64,000 nt of DNA from Bacillus rhizoplanae (lineage in GTDB: Bacteria; Bacillota; Bacilli; Bacillales; Bacillaceae_G): positions 1 through 64,000 of the forward strand of contig NZ_CAKJTI010000018.1 in assembly GCF_917563915.1 (NCBI RefSeq), given 5' to 3'. Positions 45,767 through 53,255 of the stretch are shown here, one piece after another. Both the position numbers and the translations under genes were made by a program. Numbering within the stretch: the stretch's first letter is position 1; each line of letters begins with the position of its first letter. A model generated the notes under the pieces. The model was not told the DNA's origin and did not search any database. It saw only the letters and a program-made list of their open reading frames with translations.

Positions 45767-47173
45767 ATGATTCATCAATATAAATTAAATGGATACAACA
45801 TCGTGCTCGATACCTATAGTGGATCGGTGCATGCTGTCGACGACCTCGCCTATGAAATTATCGCGCTTTATGAGAATACTCCTGCGGAAGAAATCGTGAC
45901 AATGATGCTAGAAAAGTACACACATGATTCCAAAATCTCCGAGGAGGACATTCGCGAAACAATCGCGGATGTCGAAGAGTTAAAAAATGATGGGCAACTC
46001 TTTACTGAGGATGAATTTAAGGACCTCTCAATTGATTTGAGAAATCGTCAAACTTATGTAAAAGCTCTCTGCCTCAATGTCGCGCATACCTGTAACCTAT
46101 CATGCGAATACTGCTTCGCCAGCCAAGGAAAATATAACGGAAACAGAGCAATCATGAGCTATGAGGTTGGACAAAGAGCCATCGATTACCTATTAGAAAA
46201 CTCCGGGCATCACCGAAACCTCGACGTCGACTTCTTCGGTGGAGAACCACTCATGGCCTGGAAGGTTGTCAAGCAGATTGTCGCTTACGCAAGAAGCAAA
46301 GAAAAAGAGTATAAAAAGAATTTTCGTTTTACCTTCACTACGAATGGCATGCTGCTGGACGATGAGGTCACCGATTTCTTGAACGAGGAAATGTACAATG
46401 TAGTACTAAGTCTTGATGGAAGAAAAGAGATTCATGATCACCTTCGCAAAACCGTCACTGGAAAAGGAAGCTACGATTATATCGTTCCGAAATTCCAGGA
46501 ATTCATCGAAAAGCGTGGAGACAAAGAATACTATGTACGTGGAACCTACACTCGCAACAATGTCGACTTCACCAATGATATTTTTCACATTGCAGATCTT
46601 GGTTTCGACAAACTCTCTATGGAACCGGTCATCTGTGATCCACGTGAACCATATGCGCTCACTGAGGAGGACCTCCCAGAGATTTATAACCAGTATGAAA
46701 TTCTCGCCAAAGAAATGCTGGAGCGCGCGGAAGAAGGCAATGGCTTCACCTTCTACCATTACATGCTTGACCTCTCAGAAGGTCCTTGCATCCAAAAGAG
46801 AATTTCCGGCTGCGGCTCAGGAACTGAATATCTCGCTGTCACACCATGGGGCGAGCTCTTCCCTTGCCATCAGTTCGTCGGCGATGAAGAATACAGCATG
46901 GGAAACATCTGGGATGGAATCACAAAACTAGAGACGCAATGCCAATTTAAAGAAAACAACTGCTACTCGAAGCCGGAATGCCAAGACTGCTGGGCGAAAC
47001 TCTACTGCAGTGGCGGTTGCCCTGCCAACGCGCTGCATGCAACCGGCTCCCTCAAGGGAACTTACGACTTCAGTTGTGACATCTTCCGCAAGAGAGTCGA
47101 ATGTTCCATGATGGTCAAAGTAGCCGAATCTATCAGAGCTATGGAACAAAGTGAACAGGCCATAGTTGAATAA
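45767..47173 (+). CDS. radical SAM/SPASM SCIFF (ranthipeptide) maturase
   Basis: A 468-residue enzyme. Residues 1-95 form a peptide-binding (RRE-like) region. The radical SAM cluster CNLSCEYC is at residues 109-116, with GGEPLMAW and FTTNGMLLDD following. The C-terminal SPASM region has about ten cysteines (GPCIQKRISGCGSG, FPCHQF, CYSKPECQDCWAKLYCSGGC) for auxiliary iron-sulfur clusters. It fits the thioether-forming SCIFF maturase family. Its codon use is more GC-rich than core genes nearby, consistent with transfer. AAAGGAG lies 14 bases before the ATG. Confidence 0.93.
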   Translation: MIHQYKLNGYNIVLDTYSGSVHAVDDLAYEIIALYENTPAEEIVTMMLEKYTHDSKISEEDIRETIADVEELKNDGQLFTEDEFKDLSIDLRNRQTYVKALCLNVAHTCNLSCEYCFASQGKYNGNRAIMSYEVGQRAIDYLLENSGHHRNLDVDFFGGEPLMAWKVVKQIVAYARSKEKEYKKNFRFTFTTNGMLLDDEVTDFLNEEMYNVVLSLDGRKEIHDHLRKTVTGKGSYDYIVPKFQEFIEKRGDKEYYVRGTYTRNNVDFTNDIFHIADLGFDKLSMEPVICDPREPYALTEEDLPEIYNQYEILAKEMLERAEEGNGFTFYHYMLDLSEGPCIQKRISGCGSGTEYLAVTPWGELFPCHQFVGDEEYSMGNIWDGITKLETQCQFKENNCYSKPECQDCWAKLYCSGGCPANALHATGSLKGTYDFSCDIFRKRVECSMMVKVAESIRAMEQSEQAIVE

Positions 47174-47188
47174 ACATAGAGATGCAAC

Positions 47189-47241
47189 AAAAGGCTGGGA
47201 CATAAATCAGAAAAAAATCTGGTTTATGCTCAGCCTTTTTG
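47189..47241 (+). terminator. intrinsic terminator of the SCIFF maturase gene
   Basis: AAAGGCTGGGACATAAA and TTTATGCTCAGCCTTTTT form a long stem ending in five T. Confidence 0.85.
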
Positions 47242-47555
47242 AAAATATTTCAATGTCTTTGTTTAAATTTAAGAATTCACATCTGATATGTCTATCCTTA
47301 GAACAGCTTAAATCTATCTCTAAGAACAAGAATGATAAAAACACTTTTTTCAGTCTAAAATACTTTGTATGTAATCGAAAATACCGTTAACATAACAGCC
47401 AGAGGTATCATGAATTTTGTCCGTTTTTGACTCACTTCCCCCTTACATCTTTCTATAGACAGTTTAACGTATTTCCGAAAGAAGTCCCCATCTTCAAACG
47501 CGTAACGGGCAATAGCCCAGCGGTAATGTGGGGATGAATTTCGATTAGGCACAGC

Positions 47556-48803
47556 CTAACTCACTTGTAAGAACAACCAATTGTTATTGTGGTGGATACA
47601 TTCCATATCTGATATATTTACCTGCTTATAAGATTTAGATGGGTTTTGTATATATTGTCCGTTGATATCTTGTACGTATACCATTTTCCCTGTAAACCCT
47701 GTCACAAATCCTACTTGTCCAAATCCTTTCATCTTATCACCTAAATAAATTCCATTTACATGTGGTGTATTTTTCTTGTTTCGGTTTGCATTTCTATTTT
47801 TCATTTTTCTTCCTTTTCTTGCAGTTGCTTCATGGAGGGAACGTTTTTTCTTTCTAAATTGTTTGATACGAAATTCACCACTTTTGTCATATTCTTGTAA
47901 CTGTTTTGGTTTGGTAATCGCAATGGCGTCATTTACATGTGTTTTTGGTAAACGCAACTCTTTTCGTATCGGTGTTGTGTAACTGCCATACGTAATTTCA
48001 CAATCTAAGCGTTTCATGATTTGCAAACGCAGTATATTCATAAAGGCCGTCTCTTTATATTGTTTTGGTTTCTTGAAATTGTGCTTGATTTTCCCCTGAT
48101 GGAACTTTTGATGGCATTCTTCATGTACTGTTACAAGATTATCTGCCATATCTGAACCGCCGTTGCATCGTTCGATGATATGATGCGTATGCAAGATACC
48201 ACCTTTTTTCTTGCAAATTTGACACGTATAGTTGTCTCTTGCAAATACGTAATATCTTGTATTCCAAAAGCCAAAGGCATCTCCTTGTTGATATTCTGTT
48301 CCTTGTATGTCAAGTTTTTTTAGTTTTTGCGCATCGAATTTTCCTACTTCGACAATGACTTTTGGAGATGGTAAGAGGAATTTGAATTTCTCTATCCAAT
48401 GAATAACATTGTCGATTCGACTTTGAATGGATGGTGGGAGCCAGCCTTCTTTCTTTTTTCGGTTCAGAAAACGTGCTTTTCGGTAGCGGGTTTTACGTTG
48501 TCTACGACTTCTACGTAGTGTAGATCTAAGGATCAGATTCTCTTTGACGTCTTGACGTAACTCAATGGTTCCTTTCGCAAGTACTTGTTCTTCTGTTGTA
48601 ATTGCAATGCCTACATACTTTGCACCACTATCAACACCGATTGTAACAGGTTGTATAGTTTCACCAGTAGGGTATAGCAGTTGAATGGTAAATGGTGTGT
48701 ATTTCAAAATCTTTGCTTTTCCTTGTTTGAGAAGAAGACGTGCCTTACGAGGATTGCAAGGCATAAGCGGTTCTCCTCGTAAATTCTTGACAAATACACG
48801 CAT
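47556..48803 (-). CDS. iscB: IscB RNA-guided endonuclease
   Basis: A 415-residue IscB, the ancestor-like relative of Cas9. The PLMP motif is at residues 12-15, RuvC-I is GVDSGAKYVG (Asp 58), and the arginine-rich bridge helix spans about 94-112 (RSTLRRSRRQRKTRYRK). RuvC-II is VIVEVGKFD (Glu 152). The HNH domain has CQICKKKGG and THHIIERCNGGSDMADNL (His 207-208, Asn 222), and RuvC-III is HVNDA (His 289, Asp 292). All catalytic residues are present. The ATG follows TAGGAGGG. Confidence 0.93.
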   Translation of the reverse strand: MRVFVKNLRGEPLMPCNPRKARLLLKQGKAKILKYTPFTIQLLYPTGETIQPVTIGVDSGAKYVGIAITTEEQVLAKGTIELRQDVKENLILRSTLRRSRRQRKTRYRKARFLNRKKKEGWLPPSIQSRIDNVIHWIEKFKFLLPSPKVIVEVGKFDAQKLKKLDIQGTEYQQGDAFGFWNTRYYVFARDNYTCQICKKKGGILHTHHIIERCNGGSDMADNLVTVHEECHQKFHQGKIKHNFKKPKQYKETAFMNILRLQIMKRLDCEITYGSYTTPIRKELRLPKTHVNDAIAITKPKQLQEYDKSGEFRIKQFRKKKRSLHEATARKGRKMKNRNANRNKKNTPHVNGIYLGDKMKGFGQVGFVTGFTGKMVYVQDINGQYIQNPSKSYKQVNISDMECIHHNNNWLFLQVS

Positions 48804-49053
48804 GTTTTGTCCCTCCTAAGAGTTTGTTTCCCTTCGCCAATGTTTGTAGGTGTTGGCAACTTCTTGTATAAGAAGGCTTCTGGTTGACCGTTCCTTCCCA
48901 ATTAGAACTGTTACAGAGCCATCATAGAGCCAAAAACTAGAGAATCATTCTTGGGTATGCAACCTACGAACGGAGTCTATAAAAGACTAAGGCTAGACAA
49001 CTAGGGCTTTTTACAAGCCTCCACTTCAAAACGCGTTAGCGTTTAAGTGGTGG
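48804..49053 (-). ncRNA. probable omega-RNA of IscB
   Basis: The roughly 250 bases immediately upstream of iscB contain no reading frame and are rich in pairings on the minus strand: the terminal hairpin at 49018-49053, TAGTCTTTTATAGACT, GGCTCTATGATGGCTC, AGAAGCCTTCTTATACAAG and GTTGCCAACACCTACAAAC. IscB guide RNAs are encoded in this place and orientation, with the guide at the 5' end taken from sequence beyond about 49055. The exact ends are not defined by sequence alone. Confidence 0.7.
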
Positions 49054-49150
49054 GTGGTTGACTCCAACACACTGAGAAGAAACTAAAAAGGTTGTGGTAA
49101 AATTAAAAAACTTTGTAAGTTTGTATTCCATATAAGGAGGCAGTTTAATC

Positions 49151-49657
49151 TTGAACCCAGTTAATGATCATCTAAAAAAAGGTTTAAAAATTTTGTTTGT
49201 CGGCTTTAATCCAAGCATTCGCTCAAGTGAAACAGGGCATCACTTCGCTAATCCTAATAATCGTTTTTGGAGAATTCTCCATGAAGCGGGACTAACACCG
49301 AGAAAATATGATGCTTCGGAAGACTATAAATTATTGGATTTGGACATGGGCCTTACAAACATAGTAGCAAGACCAACTAAGGCAGCAGATGAGATTACCA
49401 AGGAAGAGTATAAAGAAGGAAAAGAAATTTTAAAACAGAAAATTACACAGTTAAAGCCGGAAGTAATCTGTTTTGTTGGGAAAGGCGTTTATCAAGAATA
49501 TAGCGGCCGAAAAGTAGCCCCATGGGGACAACAGCCTGAGCCAGTCATACCTGGAACAATTGATTTTGTTGCCCCTTCCTCAAGCGGGTTAGTAAGAATA
49601 AGACTTGAAGAAATTGTGAAGATCTATAAGCAGCTGGCTCAATTAGTATGCAAGTAA
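49151..49657 (+). CDS. mug: mismatch-specific uracil/thymine DNA glycosylase (Mug family)
   Basis: A 168-residue Mug/TDG-fold enzyme. The active-site segment is ILFVGFNPSIRSSETGHHFA with the catalytic asparagine in GFNPS, followed by NPNNRFWRIL; PSSSGL is the recognition loop. It removes uracil or ethenocytosine from mismatches. The TTG start has AAGGAGG ten bases upstream. It lies just outside the IscB element. Confidence 0.9.
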   Translation: MNPVNDHLKKGLKILFVGFNPSIRSSETGHHFANPNNRFWRILHEAGLTPRKYDASEDYKLLDLDMGLTNIVARPTKAADEITKEEYKEGKEILKQKITQLKPEVICFVGKGVYQEYSGRKVAPWGQQPEPVIPGTIDFVAPSSSGLVRIRLEEIVKIYKQLAQLVCK

Positions 49658-49689
49658 GACATCAGTAGTTATTTAGTACCGTCGTTTTT

Positions 49690-49775
49690 GTGCATTGAAC
49701 TACTCCCACCTATCTTCTTTGTTTCTCTCTAAATCTTGAGGTGGGTGTCTTACTGCTCACGAATAGTGGGATAAA
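49690..49775 (+). repeat. bcr1-type repeat, 3' two-thirds
   Basis: Hairpin II (CCCACCT/AGGTGGG) followed by TTACTGCTCACGAATAGTGG and the ATAAA border. The 5' part is lost. It supplies the last codons and stop of the methyltransferase gene on the other strand. Confidence 0.8.
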
Positions 49776-50632
49776 CAGGCGGGCCTAGTTCCGATGACAA
49801 CGGTGGCATCCAGTTCATTAGAACGGGCCACCTGCGGTATCACCCCATTACGAGCGAAGATCTCAACAGTTTGCTTTGCCTGCCGTTCACTAGTCTCGAC
49901 CAGCAAATGACCGCCAGGTGCCAGCCACTCTGGCGCCGCCGCCGCCACTCGTCGCTGGACATCGAGCCCGTCCACACCTCCGTCGAGTGCCACACGCGCC
50001 TCATGTATGCGAGCCTCTGGGGGTAGCATCCTAATCACCTCAGTAGGTACGTAAGGTACGTTAGCAACCAGGATATCGACGCGGCCCCGCAGTGTGGCGG
50101 GCAGCGGCTCGTAAAGGTCACCTTCATACACGTGCCCCCCAGCGGCAGCGACGTTGCGCAAGGCGCACCGCACCGCGGCTGGGTCAATGTCGGAGGCATG
50201 TAACTCAATTCGTTCCTGCGTTGCGGCCAGCGCGGCGCCCAACGCGCCCGAACCGCAGCACAAGTCAACCACGACGGCTCCTTGCCTGGTGAGAGCGGCA
50301 GCCTGGCGAACGAGAAACTCAGTACGGTGGCGGGGTACGAAAACGCCCGGGTCCACCGCTATCCGCAGACCGCAAAACTCCGCCCAGCCGATGACGTGTT
50401 CGAGGGGCAAACCAGCTACTCGCCGGTCCACCATGGCGGCGAGATCTTCCAGCGTCCGAGCCGCAGAAATAAGCAACCGGGCCTCATCTTCGGCGAAAAC
50501 ACAACCAGCAGCCCGAAGCTTAGTAACGATGACTGTACAGACGATGTCTCCATAAAAACCGCCACAATTGACTTTATCGAAGCTCAAAGATGCTTTCCTT
50601 GAGTCCATAAATTCCCTCATTCCCCTCTTCAT
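49757..50632 (-). CDS. PrmC-related N5-glutamine methyltransferase, GC-rich and foreign
   Basis: A 291-residue SAM-dependent methyltransferase. VVDLCCGSGALGAAL binds SAM, and ILVANVPYVPTEVI replaces the NPPY of PrmC with NVPY, as in the PrmC-related family found mainly in actinobacteria. From about codon 37 onward the gene is very GC-rich, unlike every neighbour, which points to recent transfer. The first 36 codons are AT-rich and may be host sequence fused in frame; family homology begins near VTKLRAAGCVFAEDEARLL. The stop lies in a bcr1 copy. Confidence 0.82.
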   Translation of the reverse strand: MKRGMREFMDSRKASLSFDKVNCGGFYGDIVCTVIVTKLRAAGCVFAEDEARLLISAARTLEDLAAMVDRRVAGLPLEHVIGWAEFCGLRIAVDPGVFVPRHRTEFLVRQAAALTRQGAVVVDLCCGSGALGAALAATQERIELHASDIDPAAVRCALRNVAAAGGHVYEGDLYEPLPATLRGRVDILVANVPYVPTEVIRMLPPEARIHEARVALDGGVDGLDVQRRVAAAAPEWLAPGGHLLVETSERQAKQTVEIFARNGVIPQVARSNELDATVVIGTRPACLSHYS

Positions 50633-50746
50633 AATCTATCCGTTAGCTTAGTGAATTAAATTGAAGTTCTGTTTAACCTTTTTTTCAGTCTACAACTTTA
50701 TTTTCATCAGACACTTGGAGATGGAATTTTTCTTATTACTCTTTAT

Positions 50747-50799
50747 AAAAAAACACACCAAAAGAGATGTCATCATGAGATCCCAAAGGTGTGTTTTTA
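50747..50799. terminator. hairpin between the methyltransferase and VOC genes
   Basis: AAAAACACACC/GGTGTGTTTTT stem with T-runs on both strands. A second stem, CATCAAAACGA/TCGTTTTGATG, lies at 50840-50872. Confidence 0.65.
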
Positions 50800-50894
50800 A
50801 GTGACTTTATATTAAATTAAATAACTTTATTGTCACTCAACATCAAAACGACTAAAATTCGTTTTGATGTTTGTTTCTCCTATAATTTTGTGAA

Positions 50895-51275
50895 TTACTT
50901 TTTTTCCATGACCGCAAAATAATTGTTTTCATTATCAGCAAAGTTAAATACTCTACCAGAAGGCATACTTACAATTTCTCCGACTGTAATTTCTTTATCC
51001 GAAAGGTCTTTATATAACTTATCAAGATTTTCCGTGAAAAACATCATCGAAGGGGTATTAAGATTTAATTCAGGCTGCATTTTAGCAATGAATTCCTTAT
51101 TGTGAAGAATGATACTCGTTCCTGCTTCCTTTGTTGGAGAAATTTCAATCCATCTAAATCCTTGGCCGTTATCTTCTTCAGAAATTACACTAAACCCTAC
51201 TTTTTCTGTCCAAAATTGCAATGCCTCATCTTGGTTATTTACATACAGCATAATTTGACCGACTTTATTAATCAT
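50895..51275 (-). CDS. VOC-family protein (glyoxalase/bleomycin-resistance fold)
   Basis: A 126-residue vicinal-oxygen-chelate protein: VGQIMLYVNNQDEALQFWTE at the N-terminus, GFRWIEISP, and FADNENNYFAVME at the end. The first metal-binding position is Q rather than H, so catalysis is uncertain. Function is unknown. Confidence 0.82.
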   Translation of the reverse strand: MINKVGQIMLYVNNQDEALQFWTEKVGFSVISEEDNGQGFRWIEISPTKEAGTSIILHNKEFIAKMQPELNLNTPSMMFFTENLDKLYKDLSDKEITVGEIVSMPSGRVFNFADNENNYFAVMEKK

Positions 51276-51401
51276 TTACTTCCCCCACTTTCTTCTAGTT
51301 CAGTTAATATTGATTTTTCGTTTGAGCATTTCATTATACTTTAGTAGTAATATCATATAACTGCTTAATGATTATATCAAATGTAAGGCCTAAACAATTT
51401 T

Positions 51402-51452
51402 TTCTCTAAATCTTGAGGTAGGGGTCTTACTGCCCGCGAATAGCGGGATAAA
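51402..51452 (+). repeat. bcr1-type repeat, 3' fragment
   Basis: TCTCTAAATCTTGAGGTAGG followed by GTCTTACTGCCCGCGAATAG and the ATAAA border. Confidence 0.75.
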
Positions 51453-51554
51453 GTTTGATTATTTTTGTAATCCTTATCCCATTAAAACGCCCGATTGCGG
51501 AAAATCAACAATATTATTAAAGGTGTACTGAAACTCCCCTCTTAAATATCTATA

Positions 51555-52754
51555 TCAATAATCTTTCAATTCAATCTCATTGGAAGCTTTCACTATCATT
51601 TTCGTAATCATCTTAAACATTACACCCATAAGGATAGGTACACGCAACATGAAATTGCGCAGCAAGATTTTGGAGTTTGAGCTTTCGATCATGCCTCCAG
51701 CAGCTGTTAGCCCTATTTTTTGATTTTTCTCAACAAACTTTCTCATCTCTTTTTCATAGGCAACAAAGGCACGGTCGTAATTGCCTTGCGCAGCTTTCAG
51801 TTCACCAGCTAGTACATAAGCTCCGACAAGTGCGAGGCTAGAACCTTGACCCGAAAGTGGTGATGGGCCATACGCCGCATCACCTACCAATGTAATCCGC
51901 CCCTTTGACCATGTCGGCATATGAATCTGACAAATCTCATCAAAGTAAAAGTCTGTCGCCTCTTTCATAGTTTTGAGTAGATGCGGAGTTTCCCAACCCG
52001 TATCACCTTGGAAAGCATTGTCTACAAGTTTCTTTTGGGCTTCCACATCATAGCGATCGTACTTCAGTGTCTCTGATTTGAACACGAACATACCCTTTGC
52101 TTCAGTACTATCACGGGCACTATACATACCTACAGTTTTGCCTGGCATCGTATAAAGCAGCTGGCGGTGGTCAAGGTTAAGGTAATTCTCGAGGGTAAAA
52201 ATCGAGATATAACAGCCGAGAGTACGTTTAAATTGTTCTTTGTCACCAAAAATTAAGGTGCGTACATTGGAATGGAGCCCGTCCGCACCGATGACCAGAT
52301 CGAATGTCTGCGGCTTGCTAAGAATAAATTGGACTTCTGCACCTGCTTCAGTCTCATGTATAGCGGTAATCGAATCGTCCCAAATATATTCGACCGTATC
52401 CTTGGTCAAGTCGTACAAAATATTACTAAGGTCCTCGCGCATGATTTCGATATCCAGCCCCTGCTGATTCCCCATACTCGCTTCGCTTATTTTACCTTCG
52501 ATTTTGCCTTTGCTGTTCACGAAGTAAACACCAGTCATGTGCGTGTCAGCTGCACGAACTTGATCGAGTATCCCCATCCGCTTAAGCACCGTACCGGCTA
52601 CACCACGAATATCAACACCATATCCACCTGGGCGCAATGCGGGCGCACGTTCTATTACAGTCACATCGAAGCCGTAGCGGTGAAGCCAGTAAGCTAGTGC
52701 CGGCCCAGCAATGCTCGCACCAGAAATAAGGACGCGCGTCGTTTGTTTTATAAT
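51555..52754 (-). CDS. FAD-dependent aromatic-type monooxygenase with a non-standard start
   Basis: A 399-residue PHBH/TetX-like flavoprotein: FAD motif VLISGASIAGPALAYWL at the N-terminus, the DG motif VIGADGLHSNVR, and the GD motif ITLVGDAAYGPSPLSGQGSS. The FAD-binding N-terminus is encoded upstream of the first in-frame ATG or GTG start, which would skip it. An AGGAG lies eight bases before an ATT, followed by ATA AAA CAA ACG; an in-frame TGA lies just upstream. Translation must use ATT/ATA, or the ATG has mutated to ATA and expression is impaired. Confidence 0.75.
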   Translation of the reverse strand: MIKQTTRVLISGASIAGPALAYWLHRYGFDVTVIERAPALRPGGYGVDIRGVAGTVLKRMGILDQVRAADTHMTGVYFVNSKGKIEGKISEASMGNQQGLDIEIMREDLSNILYDLTKDTVEYIWDDSITAIHETEAGAEVQFILSKPQTFDLVIGADGLHSNVRTLIFGDKEQFKRTLGCYISIFTLENYLNLDHRQLLYTMPGKTVGMYSARDSTEAKGMFVFKSETLKYDRYDVEAQKKLVDNAFQGDTGWETPHLLKTMKEATDFYFDEICQIHMPTWSKGRITLVGDAAYGPSPLSGQGSSLALVGAYVLAGELKAAQGNYDRAFVAYEKEMRKFVEKNQKIGLTAAGGMIESSNSKILLRNFMLRVPILMGVMFKMITKMIVKASNEIELKDY

Positions 52755-53121
52755 GCTTATTCACTCCTATCCTAATTAAGGTCATAAAACATATTCACAG
52801 TATATTCAAGGCCTATTTTATTTATGTACCGCAGCAAAATCATAGGAATCTAATAATCTAACAAAATATCTCAAAAATAGCTAAACTCAAAAATGGAACA
52901 ATAATTTTTCTTTTTTCATTTTCTTACCCCTTTTGTTTCAATTTGGTGAAATCTGTTTAATTATAAAAAAGGAATGTTGAATTATTTTTCGAAAATTGTA
53001 AAATAATGTAAACACCTTAAACAGAATATGAAATTTTGAATAAACTACCCAAAATTTCATAATAGGACAACATTTTAAACAATGAAGAGCTTACAAAATT
53101 CAAGCATGACGCGAATTGTAT

Positions 53122-53142
53122 AATTGGTATGGTACTTGCAAT
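53122..53142 (+). promoter_or_regulatory. sigma-54 (SigL) -24/-12 promoter
   Basis: TTGGTATGGTACTTGCAA matches YTGGCACGRNNNTTGCW at 15 of 17 positions, with GG (53126-53127) and GC (53138-53139) at the required 12-base distance. The permease start is about 115 bases downstream. An upstream dyad ATGAAATTTTG/CAAAATTTCAT (53030-53061) could be an enhancer site. No other gene lies in 52755-53255. Confidence 0.65.
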
Positions 53143-53255
53143 AGAAGAGAGTGAATGAAATCGCTCAAAAAGACTGAATTTTCAGTCTAAAAAGAAAGGA
53201 GAGAAACAAGCTAGGAGGGTATACAACGTACAGGAAAATCGAAAGGGGGCTTTTT

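Larger units (their letters stand above)
47470..49062 (-). mobile_element. IscB element with IS200/IS605-like hairpin ends
   Basis: A single-gene element. The 3' side (47484-47536) has a stem CATCCCCA/GATGGGGA with an inner GC-rich palindrome. The 5' side (49018-49053) has the CCACTT...AAGTGG hairpin. No Y1 transposase (tnpA) gene is present, so mobility would need one elsewhere. Exact ends are inferred from the hairpins. The adjacent stretch 47242-47469 carries no gene. Confidence 0.7.

Noticed and set aside
46413-46931. 172-codon open frame overlapping the SCIFF maturase gene
   Set aside because: It lies in another frame of a gene with complete radical SAM/SPASM motifs and has no ribosome site.
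49021-49050. Possible single CRISPR repeat (palindromic 30-mer near a nuclease gene)
   Set aside because: It occurs once here and matches an IS200/IS605-type end hairpin; no repeat-spacer array exists in the window.
50092-50602. Long open frames opposite the GC-rich methyltransferase
   Set aside because: High GC removes stop codons on both strands; only the minus-strand frame carries recognisable motifs.
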